Program-made: the position numbers and the translations under genes
Shown: piece after piece, positions 8,647 through 15,889 of the stretch
Numbering within the stretch: position 1 is the stretch's first letter
Layout of the letters: every line of letters starts with the position of its first letter
Source: DATMNI01 sp035570275
Lineage (GTDB): Bacteria; Acidobacteriota; Terriglobia; Bryobacterales; Bryobacteraceae
DNA length: 30,969 nt
Direction of reading: 5' to 3'
NCBI GenBank assembly: GCA_035570275.1
Contig: DATMNI010000125.1
Location: 1 to 30,969, forward strand
Notes under the pieces: generated by a model
The model's database searches: none
What the model was told of the DNA's origin: nothing
The model's input: the letters and a program-made list of their open reading frames with translations, nothing else

Positions 8647-9432
8647 ATGAAATTGACTTTGTGGGTGTTGATGTCGATTTTGACGGCGGGTGCGGCGGCC
8701 GTGGCAGCGGGGACGGAAGCCAAGGTCAAGCTTCCTAACAGCCGCGCCGACCTGCTGCGCGGGGAGAAACTGTTCACGGTTCACTGCGCGCTTTGCCATG
8801 GGCCGCATGGCGAAGGCGGGCGCGGGCCTATGTTGACGCGGGCGAAGTTGTCGCGGGCGCCCGATGACGCGGCGCTGCTCAGTGTCCTGGAAGACGGCAT
8901 CCGCGGCACGGAAATGCCTGGCATCGGCGGCACCCTGTCCGACCGCGAGCTGCGGCAGGCTGCGGCCTACGTCCGGTCGCTGGGCAAGGTGGCGATGAAA
9001 CCGGTGCCAGGGGACGCGGCGCATGGAGCGGAGATTTTCCGCGGCAAGGGTAACTGCACGGGCTGCCATTCCGTCCACGGGGAAGGTGGCGTTGCGGGGC
9101 CGGATCTATCGACCATCGGCGACTCGCGCAGTGCGGCGTATCTGCGCGAATCGCTGGTCAATCCGGGCGCGGCCGTTCCGGAGGGGTACCTGCTGGTCAC
9201 AGTGGTTCCGAACGGCGGACAGAGCGTGACCGGGGAGCGGGTGAATGAGGACTCGTTCTCCATTCAAATCCGCGACAGCGTCGGGCGCTTGTATTCCTTC
9301 TGGAAAAAAGACCTGGCGCAGTTGGATGAGCAGAAAGGCAAGTCGCCCATGCCGTCGTATCAGGGACAACTTTCGGATGCGGAATTGACGGACCTGGTGG
9401 CGTACCTGGCGTCGTTGAAGGAGGCGAAATGA
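8647..9432 (+). CDS. Di-heme cytochrome c, exported
   Basis: 261 residues with a signal peptide (about 1-21). Two c-heme motifs: CALCH (47-51) and CTGCH (137-141). Likely axial methionines are Met90 (GTEMPG) and Met235 (SPMPSY). The first half is a class I cytochrome c fold. The second resembles the heme-binding domain common in Planctomycetes/Acidobacteria (GPDLSTIG, YLRESLVNPGAAVPEGY, then a beta-rich insert before the distal Met). It should accept electrons in the periplasm from the PQQ dehydrogenase encoded next, whose ATG overlaps this stop codon by four bases (ATGA), implying coupled translation. The ATG at 8647 is followed directly by a good signal sequence; the ribosome site is weak. 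Confidence 0.92.
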   Translation: MKLTLWVLMSILTAGAAAVAAGTEAKVKLPNSRADLLRGEKLFTVHCALCHGPHGEGGRGPMLTRAKLSRAPDDAALLSVLEDGIRGTEMPGIGGTLSDRELRQAAAYVRSLGKVAMKPVPGDAAHGAEIFRGKGNCTGCHSVHGEGGVAGPDLSTIGDSRSAAYLRESLVNPGAAVPEGYLLVTVVPNGGQSVTGERVNEDSFSIQIRDSVGRLYSFWKKDLAQLDEQKGKSPMPSYQGQLSDAELTDLVAYLASLKEAK

Positions 9433-11006
9433 GAAACTTAGTCTGGCTGTTGGCGGGGGCCGCGCTGCTGGCTCAAGTGAACGTACCGTATGAGCGCATC
9501 CGCGATGCCAACAAGGAGCCGGGAAACTGGCTGACTTACTCGCGCGATTACTCGGGCCAGCGTTACTCCCCGCTCGACCAGGTGAACACCACCAACGTGA
9601 GCAAGCTGCGCATCGCCTGGATGCGCCAGGCGGACGAGGCGGACTCCTTCGAGACGTCGGCGATCGCGGTGGATGGCACGTTATTCGTGACGGAGCCGCC
9701 GAACATCGTAGAGGCGCTCGATGCCGCCACGGGCCGCACCTTATGGAGTTACCGGAAGGAATTGCCGAAGAATCTGCGGCTGTGTTGCGGCAAGGTGAAT
9801 CGCGGCGTGGCCATCCTGGGCAATACGCTGTACTACGCCAGCACGGACGCGCACCTGATTGCGCTGGATGCGCGCACCGGCAGCGTGCGGTGGGACGTGA
9901 CGATGGCCGATTACAAGAACGGGTACTCCAGCACGGGCGCGCCGCTGGCGGTCCATGACAAGATCATCACCGGGATGGCGGGCGGCGAGTACGGCGTGCG
10001 CGGCTTCATCGACGGGTATGACGCCAAGACCGGGAAGCGGCTGTGGCGCTTCGACACTATCCCGGCCAAGGGCGAACCCGGGAATGACACCTGGGCGGGT
10101 GAGAGTTGGAAGACGGGTTCGGCCACCACGTGGGTGACCGGCGTGTACGATCCGGAAACCAATACGGTTTACTGGGGCACCGGGAATCCGGGGCCGGATT
10201 GGAACGGCGACGTGCGCAAGGGCGACAACCTGTACTCGGACTGCCTGATCGCGCTCGACCCCGACACGGGCGCGAAGAAGTGGCATTTCCAGTACACGCC
10301 GCATGACATGAACGATTGGGACTCCACCCAGACACCGACTCTGGCCGATGGAGTGGTGGCGGGACAGCCCCGTAAGATGGTGGTGCTGGCCAACCGGAAC
10401 GGCTTTTACTACGCGCTGGACCGCGTCACCGGCAAGTTCATCGCCGGCCGGCCGTACGTGAAGCAGACCTGGGCGACCGGACTGGACGAATCCGGACGGC
10501 CCATGCGCGTGCCGGCCGCTGAGCCCACGGTGGAAGGTAAGTTGATCTGGCCCAGCCTTGGCGGCGGGTCGAATTGGTATAGCTCGACTTACAGTCCAAC
10601 CACCAACCTGTACTATGTCAACTCCAAGGAGCAGGGGGCCATCTATATTAAAGGCGAGGCCGAGTACCGGGCCGGAGCCCTCTTCAACGGCGGCGGCCAG
10701 AGCGATTACAAGGACGAGGAGCCGTACGGCGCGGTGCGCGCGCTGGAAGTGGGGACGGGCCAGTTGCGATGGGAGTACAAGCTGTTCAGGCCTTCGCATT
10801 CGGGCCTGATGACGACGGCGGGGGGGCTGGTATTTGGCTCGAACGGCAGTTCGTTCTTTGCGCTCGACGCGCAAAAGGGGGGCCTGCTGTGGCGGTTCGA
10901 GACGGGCAGCGGGATTGACGCCAATCCGATGAGTTACATGAGCCAGGGCAAGCAGTACGTCGTGATCCCGGCCGGGCACGCTTTGTTGGTGTTCGGGTTG
11001 GATTAA
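9429..11006 (+). CDS. PQQ-dependent alcohol dehydrogenase (methanol/ethanol dehydrogenase family)
   Basis: 525 residues, signal peptide about 1-15, then an eight-bladed propeller with repeated GxxxW endings (e.g. GRTLWSY, GKRLWRF, GAKKWHF). Diagnostic features: the vicinal disulfide Cys119-Cys120 over the cofactor, metal/PQQ ligands Glu187 (GGEYGVRG) and Asn253 (GTGNPGP), and catalytic Asp298 (NDWDST). The residue two after the catalytic Asp is Thr300, whereas lanthanide-dependent enzymes have Asp there, so a Ca2+ enzyme is predicted. No cytochrome domain is fused, so electrons probably pass to the cytochrome c encoded just upstream. Substrate: a primary alcohol or similar, not resolvable from sequence. 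No pqq biosynthesis genes are in the window. ATG 9429 overlaps the preceding stop. Confidence 0.93.
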   Translation: MRNLVWLLAGAALLAQVNVPYERIRDANKEPGNWLTYSRDYSGQRYSPLDQVNTTNVSKLRIAWMRQADEADSFETSAIAVDGTLFVTEPPNIVEALDAATGRTLWSYRKELPKNLRLCCGKVNRGVAILGNTLYYASTDAHLIALDARTGSVRWDVTMADYKNGYSSTGAPLAVHDKIITGMAGGEYGVRGFIDGYDAKTGKRLWRFDTIPAKGEPGNDTWAGESWKTGSATTWVTGVYDPETNTVYWGTGNPGPDWNGDVRKGDNLYSDCLIALDPDTGAKKWHFQYTPHDMNDWDSTQTPTLADGVVAGQPRKMVVLANRNGFYYALDRVTGKFIAGRPYVKQTWATGLDESGRPMRVPAAEPTVEGKLIWPSLGGGSNWYSSTYSPTTNLYYVNSKEQGAIYIKGEAEYRAGALFNGGGQSDYKDEEPYGAVRALEVGTGQLRWEYKLFRPSHSGLMTTAGGLVFGSNGSSFFALDAQKGGLLWRFETGSGIDANPMSYMSQGKQYVVIPAGHALLVFGLD

Positions 11007-11011
11007 GTCTT

Positions 11012-11926
11012 GTGACATTAGCGGCTGTGAACCAGGTAGTGGCGCTCTTCTTCCTGGCTTCTGCGACGCCCGAGCAGCGCGGCGTGGACTACCTGATTCA
11101 GGAAGTGCCGCGCTGGCAGCGAGAGAACCACTGCTTTTCGTGCCACAACAACGGGGACGCGGCCCGCGCGCTGTTCGCCGCGCGCAAGGCGGGGTACACG
11201 GTGCCCGACAGCGCGCTGGCCGATACCACCGGGTGGCTGCTGCAGCCTGAACGCTGGGATGAGGTGCACGGCAGCCCGGCGGCCAGCGATAAGAAACTGG
11301 CGCGGATCCAATTCGCTGCAGCACTGGCGGAAGCCTGGCGGGCGGGTGTGACTCGCGACCGCAGGGTCTTGCTGCAGGCGGCCGATTCGCTGCTGAAACT
11401 ACAGGAATCTGACGGGGCGTGGTTAGTGGATACGGGCGGCCTGCCGGGCGCACCTGCAACTTACGGTACCGCTCTGGCGACTTACCAGGCGCGGCGCACG
11501 CTGGAGACTGCGGGCGAGTCCCGTTTCGCGGCGGCTATCGCTGGCGCCAACCGGTGGCTGACCGCGGCCAAGCCGGAGAACTTACTCGACGCCGCGGCTA
11601 TGTTACTGGCCCTGCCGCAGTCTCCAGAGGTCAGACGCAAGTGCCTGCCGATGCTGCTGGCTTCGCAAACTTCCGACGGCGGCTGGGGACCGCAGCCGCA
11701 TGTGCCGGCGGAAGCGTTCGATACGGCCGTGGTGGTGTTGGCGCTGCGGGCGGCGGGCGAAGGCGCCGTTGGGTACGCCAAGCCAATTGGCCGCGCCAGG
11801 GCGTTTCTGATTGGATTGCAGGAGAAGAGCGGAGCGTGGCCGGAAACTACGCGCCCATCGGGCGGACAGAGCTATGCTGAACGGATTTCGACAGCGGCGT
11901 GGGTGGTTTTGGCGCTGCTGGAGTGA
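11012..11926 (+). CDS. Terpene-cyclase/prenyltransferase-repeat protein with one c-heme motif
   Basis: 304 residues. GTG start at 11012, only 5 bp after the PQQ dehydrogenase stop, so it is the third gene of the operon. A short hydrophobic N-terminus (about 3-18) looks like a signal peptide. CFSCH (41-45) is a c-type heme site. The rest is alpha-helical with squalene-hopene-cyclase/prenyltransferase-type repeats (LQESDGAWLVD, SQTSDGGWGPQ, LQEKSGAWPET), i.e. an alpha/alpha-toroid. The DXDD catalytic motif of squalene cyclases was not seen, so a cyclase activity is unlikely; a binding or scaffold role in the periplasmic oxidation system is more plausible. Family function is not known to me. Confidence 0.82.
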   Translation: MTLAAVNQVVALFFLASATPEQRGVDYLIQEVPRWQRENHCFSCHNNGDAARALFAARKAGYTVPDSALADTTGWLLQPERWDEVHGSPAASDKKLARIQFAAALAEAWRAGVTRDRRVLLQAADSLLKLQESDGAWLVDTGGLPGAPATYGTALATYQARRTLETAGESRFAAAIAGANRWLTAAKPENLLDAAAMLLALPQSPEVRRKCLPMLLASQTSDGGWGPQPHVPAEAFDTAVVVLALRAAGEGAVGYAKPIGRARAFLIGLQEKSGAWPETTRPSGGQSYAERISTAAWVVLALLE

Positions 11927-11981
11927 GGGCTGAGTGGGGCAGGCCCCCGCAGTGGCCCGAAGAGCAAGCGCCCTATTTGTT

Positions 11982-12011
11982 TTGCGGTAATAAACACTCT
12001 GCCGATAAAAT
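11982..12011 (+). promoter_or_regulatory. Putative sigma-70 promoter of the SIR2-like gene
   Basis: TTGCGG (11982-11987) and TAAAAT (12006-12011) with an 18-bp spacer, 17 bp before the start codon. A GAGGAA ribosome site follows at 12019-12024, 4 bp before ATG 12029. The A+T-rich sequence contrasts with the neighbouring operon. Confidence 0.5.
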
Positions 12012-12028
12012 AGAATTCGAGGAAGTTT

Positions 12029-12958
12029 ATGAGCTCAGATGATGGACTTCGCCCAATAGACGTCGACCCACATACCCGGCGTAAGCCAGCACACGACGAC
12101 AATTTCGTTAATTTCTCGGACAACTGGAAGCATTACGAGAATAGGCTGGTTCTCTTCTTGGGAGCCGGCGCATCTGTCGGTGCCAGGAACCACATGGGCA
12201 ACCCATTGCCAACTGCTTTTCACATGCGAAATGGTCTGTGGCAGCAATTCATGACACCAGATGGTACCAAGTTCGAGCCCGAAAGCATTGGCCTTGTCTC
12301 TTTGGAGCACGCGGCAGCGTTGGTTGAGCGGAGTGCTGGTCGTGATGCCTTAATGAGATATGTGGTCGACTATTTTCAGACGGCTGCGCCACTATGGCAA
12401 CATGCGGTTCTGCCGTACCTCAAGCCTAAAGCGATCTTCACGACGAACTATGACAATTTAATTGAGGCGGGTTGGAGGTTGCACGGAAGCGCTGAAGGGA
12501 TAGGAGATTTTCGTCTGTACTACAGACACGAAGATCCCGACCAGAGTAGAGCCGTACCTCTTTACAAACCTCATGGCACCATAGATTGCGCAAAGAAACA
12601 GATTGGAGACGGCGGTCTTGTACTAACTCAGTTTGACTACCTTACAATGCTAGACGTGAGAAGGTCAGCCCTTAAGAAATGCCTTCAGAGCCTGGATAGC
12701 GCATGTGTTCTTTTTATAGGCTACAGTTTTCAGGACTTCGACATCGCATCCGAGCTTTTTGGTATGCGCAACCCAAACCACAGGCGTGCGATCCCGTGGT
12801 ATGCCGTCTTTCCTCGCAACGACACAAACGTTCGAGCGATGTACGACGAACGCTACGGTATCCGTCAAATCAACCGAACCTTCCTCGACTTCATGGCGGA
12901 TCTAGACGATACACAAGCCTTTATTCCTAAGACACGATACACAAGCCTTTATTCCTAA
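12029..12958 (+). CDS. SIR2-like domain protein (candidate defence NADase)
   Basis: 309 residues, one SIR2-like Rossmann domain. Visible motifs: LVLFLGAGAS (40-49, NAD-binding loop), FTTNYDNLIE (137-146, with the Asn/Asp pair of SIR2 NADases), KPHGTID (180-186, catalytic His182) and LFIGYSFQDFD (228-238). No zinc cysteines of protein deacetylases are present, which is typical of the SIR2 domains that deplete NAD+ in anti-phage systems (Thoeris ThsA, DSR, SIR2-pAgo). No Argonaute, HerA or TIR partner is nearby; the only neighbour is the convergent reverse transcriptase, which it overlaps by 57 bp at the 3' end. Base composition is clearly less G+C-rich than the flanking genes, suggesting transfer. 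The last residues (TRYTSLYS) come from a 28-bp duplication. Start ATG 12029 has a good ribosome site. Confidence 0.85.
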   Translation: MSSDDGLRPIDVDPHTRRKPAHDDNFVNFSDNWKHYENRLVLFLGAGASVGARNHMGNPLPTAFHMRNGLWQQFMTPDGTKFEPESIGLVSLEHAAALVERSAGRDALMRYVVDYFQTAAPLWQHAVLPYLKPKAIFTTNYDNLIEAGWRLHGSAEGIGDFRLYYRHEDPDQSRAVPLYKPHGTIDCAKKQIGDGGLVLTQFDYLTMLDVRRSALKKCLQSLDSACVLFIGYSFQDFDIASELFGMRNPNHRRAIPWYAVFPRNDTNVRAMYDERYGIRQINRTFLDFMADLDDTQAFIPKTRYTSLYS

Positions 12959-14365
12959 GACGTGGAAACACTCAGAAATCCCCAATATCAGAGGCATCGC
13001 GTGACACCTAAGAGCCACGAGCGGAAAGTGGCTTAGAGCACAAGAACTGATCACCAGGCGTTCCGCGCCGATGAGAGCATCGGCCAAGTAGGCTGCCGAA
13101 ACTCGTCCGTAGAGATATCGCCGCAGTTCATTGATACAAGTCACTAGGTCCCAGTCGAACCCGTGCGGATTGATCCGCAACGGATTGAACTCACCTCTTT
13201 TCGGATAAAGCAGCAAGTGCTTGTAGATGATTTCAGAAAGATGACGTTTTATCCGCGCCACTGACCGGCGTGAAGGCGAGATATTTGACGAGGAGATCTC
13301 GTGACCCAGAAACACGAAACCCTGCTTCGACTCGAATTCGGCCGGCCCTGGGCTGGACAGCAGTGAGATTCCCTCAGACTTCAGTAGATTGATCTGGGCC
13401 CCTGAACGTTTGCTGTGCGAAAGCATTATGGCAGCAAGACGATGTGCTGAGGCGTAGTCATCGCAGACAATCAAGGTGTCATCCGCATAACGCGCGAATG
13501 CTGCACCCGTGCCCTCGATCTCGCGGTCTAGTTCCATGCACGCTACATTGGCGAAAAACAGTGATATCGCAGTACCTTGAGGAAACCCCTGGGTCGAGGT
13601 CTTGAATGACCCAGCCTGGTACGCGGCTTGACCTGCGTATCTGTGGGCCATAAAAGATTTCAAGAGTTTCAATTCGTTCGGGCTCACCTTAATGTGCCTT
13701 TCCAGCACGTCGGTCAAATAGCCGTGATTAATACTGTCAAAGTACCGCTTAAAGTCATACTCCAGAACAAATACGCGCTGTTTGTCGGAAACGGTTTTAG
13801 CGAGGTGCTCAATGGCGTGATGTGCATTCCTGTCAAGTCTGTACGCGTAAGAGTACGCGCTGAACGACGGCGCATTCCGTTCCAGGAGTCTCTTAAATAG
13901 CCAAGTCGAAACCGCTGAATCCACGACTGTAAATATGCTTAGAGTACGGGTACCGCCGCTCGCTTTGGGCACGTCGAAGCGCAGGGCCGGTCGGGGCTCG
14001 TAGGTGCCGGCTCGAATCTTCTTCGCGATCGAAAACGCAAGGGACTCCGCGTGACTGCGCACATAAAACGGATTAAACTGCTGATCCAATTCCCAGTGCT
14101 TGGGTTCACGATGGGTGGGCTGGCCCGCCGGATTCCCGGTTCGCTTCTGGTACCTCTTACGGACCCAGGCCCTCTGCTGGAGTGAGGAGAAATATCTTTG
14201 GATATGCTTAGAGGATTCCTCTCCTAGGCCGACCTCGATTTCTTTCCTCATATGAACTGGGTGATCTCGAAACAGAGCGGGTGCCGTAGGCGTGAGTAGA
14301 GATCTTTTGCTGTATGTTGACGACCCTTCAGCAAAGTCGCCCGCAAAGGGGTTTACCCACGACAC
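12902..14365 (-). CDS. Reverse transcriptase, defence-associated (UG/DRT-like) type
   Basis: Up to 487 residues. RT motifs in order: RT1/2 (AGTYEPRPALRFDVPKASGG, then TRTLSIFTVVDSAV), RT3 with catalytic Asp204 (LEYDFKRYFDSI), RT4 (QGFPQGTAISLFFANVA), RT5 with YADD and Asp295/Asp296 (RYADDTLIV), RT6 (AQINLLKSEG) and RT7 (FVFLGHEIS). A thumb-like helical part follows (LRRYLYGRVSAAYLADAL). There is no maturase, HNH, integrase or Cas1 domain, and no group II intron or CRISPR nearby, so it is not an intron, CRISPR or obvious retroelement RT; the style fits the 'unknown group'/DRT enzymes. Upstream is a hairpin array that may be its template RNA. The extreme C-terminus after SHFPLV looks unlike the family and may be truncated or frame-shifted. 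The start is GTG 14365 (maximal frame); ATG 14251 is an alternative. Confidence 0.85.
   Translation of the reverse strand: MSWVNPFAGDFAEGSSTYSKRSLLTPTAPALFRDHPVHMRKEIEVGLGEESSKHIQRYFSSLQQRAWVRKRYQKRTGNPAGQPTHREPKHWELDQQFNPFYVRSHAESLAFSIAKKIRAGTYEPRPALRFDVPKASGGTRTLSIFTVVDSAVSTWLFKRLLERNAPSFSAYSYAYRLDRNAHHAIEHLAKTVSDKQRVFVLEYDFKRYFDSINHGYLTDVLERHIKVSPNELKLLKSFMAHRYAGQAAYQAGSFKTSTQGFPQGTAISLFFANVACMELDREIEGTGAAFARYADDTLIVCDDYASAHRLAAIMLSHSKRSGAQINLLKSEGISLLSSPGPAEFESKQGFVFLGHEISSSNISPSRRSVARIKRHLSEIIYKHLLLYPKRGEFNPLRINPHGFDWDLVTCINELRRYLYGRVSAAYLADALIGAERLVISSCALSHFPLVALRCHAMPLILGISECFHVLGIKACVSCLRNKGLCIV
12907..12962. repeat. 28-bp tandem duplication in the SIR2/RT overlap
   Basis: Two copies (12907-12934 and 12935-12962) beginning CGATACACAAGCCTTTATTC match at 27 of 28 positions. 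As 28 is not a multiple of three, the second copy shifts both opposing reading frames: it supplies the last residues and stop of the SIR2-like gene and the last residues and stop of the reverse transcriptase. Confidence 0.93.
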
Positions 14366-14446
14366 CCTAAACCATCTTTGGTTTGCATCTAGTTTACCAG
14401 AATCCCTGCTCCTAAACGCATCTCAACCGACAAGAGGAGTAAGCAT

Positions 14447-14470
14447 CCTCCGGCAGAGCCGGAGGCTTTT
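14447..14470 (+). terminator. Terminator-like hairpin on the plus strand
   Basis: A perfect 8-bp G+C-rich stem with a 3-base loop (AGA) is followed on the plus strand by GCTTTT, the layout of a rho-independent terminator. No plus-strand gene precedes it closely, so it would end an antisense or stand-alone RNA, or it is simply one element of the structured RNA read on the minus strand. Confidence 0.3.
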
Positions 14471-14647
14471 CGATTGCTGGCCCCTCAAAGGGGCCTGATC
14501 GCAATCGCCTAAAACAAGCGCCCGCGCCCGAAGCTGAACTTCAGCGCGAAATGTTTGGCGGCTCACGGCAGTCGCGCTCTCCCTGGAGAGCGATCCCCAG
14601 GTTCCCGGAACTGTCAAACTTCTACTGCCTCCCCGGCAGAGCCGGGG
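14447..14647 (-). ncRNA. Putative structured RNA upstream of the reverse transcriptase
   Basis: No convincing gene lies between 14366 and 14795, but strong hairpins do. A: 8-bp stem CCTCCGGC/GCCGGAGG, loop AGA (14447-14465). B: two-tier element, outer CGATTGC/GCAATCG (14471-14477 with 14501-14507) enclosing GGCCCCT/AGGGGCC (14479-14495). C: GCTGAA/TTCAGC (14533-14545). D: CGCTCTCC/GGAGAGCG (14575-14592). E: CCCCGGC/GCCGGGG, loop AGA (14631-14647). A and E share the core CCGGCAGAGCCGG. The position, 80-280 bp before the RT start, matches where retron and DRT template RNAs lie. Strand is assumed from the RT; the exact ends and a promoter could not be assigned. Confidence 0.45.
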
Positions 14648-14752
14648 GATCTCTCATCGGATTAGGGATCGGAATCGCGTCGGCTACCGTCCTTTCGCCC
14701 CGTGCAGCCAGCCAGGGCTCACGACCGGGTCGCGCGAGCCGAGGTCATTTCG

Positions 14753-14779
14753 CCACCGGCCTTGACTTACAGCCGGTGG
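14753..14779 (-). terminator. Inverted repeat after the Ig-like protein gene, possible terminator
   Basis: CCACCGGC (14753-14760) and GCCGGTGG (14772-14779) form a perfect 8-bp stem with an 11-base loop, 16 bp past the stop of the minus-strand gene ending at 14796. There is no clear U-tract, so termination is only suggested by position. Confidence 0.35.
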
Positions 14780-14795
14780 GTCGGCACCCGCCCAC

Positions 14796-15884
14796 TCACT
14801 GCACTTGAAAAGGCACGTCCACCGTTTCCTGGGTAACCACCTTGGTCACCCGATCGAACGTATCCACATCGAACGCCCGGCCGATGTGGTTTCCCGCTAA
14901 GTCTTCCAGTGTCGTTTGCACGATGATACGGTAAGTGCCTGCGGTCCACGCTTGGTGCGGCGTAAAACGCCACTCGGTTTCGTCGCTCGCGACCGCCACT
15001 CCACCTTCCATAGCGCCCGAGGGGCCCGTGACCGCGATTGAATGCTGCAGCAACGCATAATCCATCGGCTTCGGGAAGTGGAGCACGAGGGCATCGGTGC
15101 CGCCGGCCTGCGGTGCAGTTACCTGCCCGGTCGCGACTTCGGGCGGTGTGCGGTCGGCGGGGCCCACGCGGAAATCTTTGCGGTACTCGTCGGCGAGGAC
15201 CGCGCCGCGGCCGTCCAGCCAGTCGCGCGAGATCGCCAGGGTGTAGCGTTTGCCCTGCTCCAGCGCCGGACCGGCTTCGGCCAGAGACGCCAGGCCGCGC
15301 TTGATGCGGCCGGGGTCGAAGAGTACGGTCAGTCGCAGGTTGTCGCGGTCCCAGAGTTCCTGGGCGATCTCCAGGAAGGGAAGTGCCACCGCCGAGCCGT
15401 CTTCGCGCAGCAGGCGGATGTGACGCCAGGCATCGCCCCGGCCCATGGGCGCCGAAAAGTAAATGTACAGCTTCAACTGGTTGGCGGGCAGAATATCGGT
15501 GGAAGGATAGACGTGGGCCACGCGAGTAGTCGCTGCCAGCGGAGCAGCTTTAGCGATCTCGAAGACCGCTTCCACAGGGGGGCCGCCCGGAGGTTGGAAG
15601 ACCGCGCGGACGTGCATGCCGGGCGAAAGGGAAAAGCGGGGCCGGAAGGTGAGAGTCCCGGCTTCCACCGAGTAAGTGCCGAGCAGCGGGGGCACGTCAC
15701 CCACGCCGGCATAGACGGATAGCAGCGCGGACCAGCCCGCCGCGGGCAGTGCGCCGGCCTGCCATCCCACAACGCGGAAGACGCCGCCATCCATGTGAAT
15801 GGCGGGGCCTTCCGCAAGAACCAGTTCCGCGCCAGCCAGCGCCAGCACGAGCGAAACCAACCCAATTCGGAACGGCGTTTTCAC
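14796..15884 (-). CDS. Exported protein with SbsA-type Ig-like domains
   Basis: 362 residues, signal peptide about 1-24 (cleavage near VLAEG). Two regions resemble the bacterial Ig-like (Big_5/SbsA) fold: one with VYPSTDILPANQLKLYIYFS at about residues 125-250, and one with TPPEVATGQVTAPQ, ALVLHFPKPMDYAL and TAGTYRIIVQTTLEDLAGNHI at about 250-345. Such domains are structural modules of secreted or surface proteins, and no catalytic motif is visible. It starts 5 bp after the stop of the propeller-like protein gene, so the two are co-transcribed and may act together outside the inner membrane. Start ATG 15884 is followed at once by the signal sequence. Confidence 0.82.
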   Translation of the reverse strand: MKTPFRIGLVSLVLALAGAELVLAEGPAIHMDGGVFRVVGWQAGALPAAGWSALLSVYAGVGDVPPLLGTYSVEAGTLTFRPRFSLSPGMHVRAVFQPPGGPPVEAVFEIAKAAPLAATTRVAHVYPSTDILPANQLKLYIYFSAPMGRGDAWRHIRLLREDGSAVALPFLEIAQELWDRDNLRLTVLFDPGRIKRGLASLAEAGPALEQGKRYTLAISRDWLDGRGAVLADEYRKDFRVGPADRTPPEVATGQVTAPQAGGTDALVLHFPKPMDYALLQHSIAVTGPSGAMEGGVAVASDETEWRFTPHQAWTAGTYRIIVQTTLEDLAGNHIGRAFDVDTFDRVTKVVTQETVDVPFQVQ

Positions 15885-15889
15885 AGCCT

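Noticed and set aside
12902..14365. Diversity-generating retroelement or group II intron RT
   Set aside because: No template/variable repeat pair or accessory protein was seen, RT4 is QGTAIS rather than the DGR type, and there is no maturase domain or intron RNA domain V-like sequence.
11964..14523. CAAGCGCCC at both about 11965 and 14515 as direct repeats bounding an island
   Set aside because: Nine bases of G+C-rich sequence can recur by chance, and this placement would cut through the hairpin array.
14423..14617. Small minus-strand open frame between the hairpins
   Set aside because: It runs through several perfect palindromes, has no ribosome site and no recognisable protein features.
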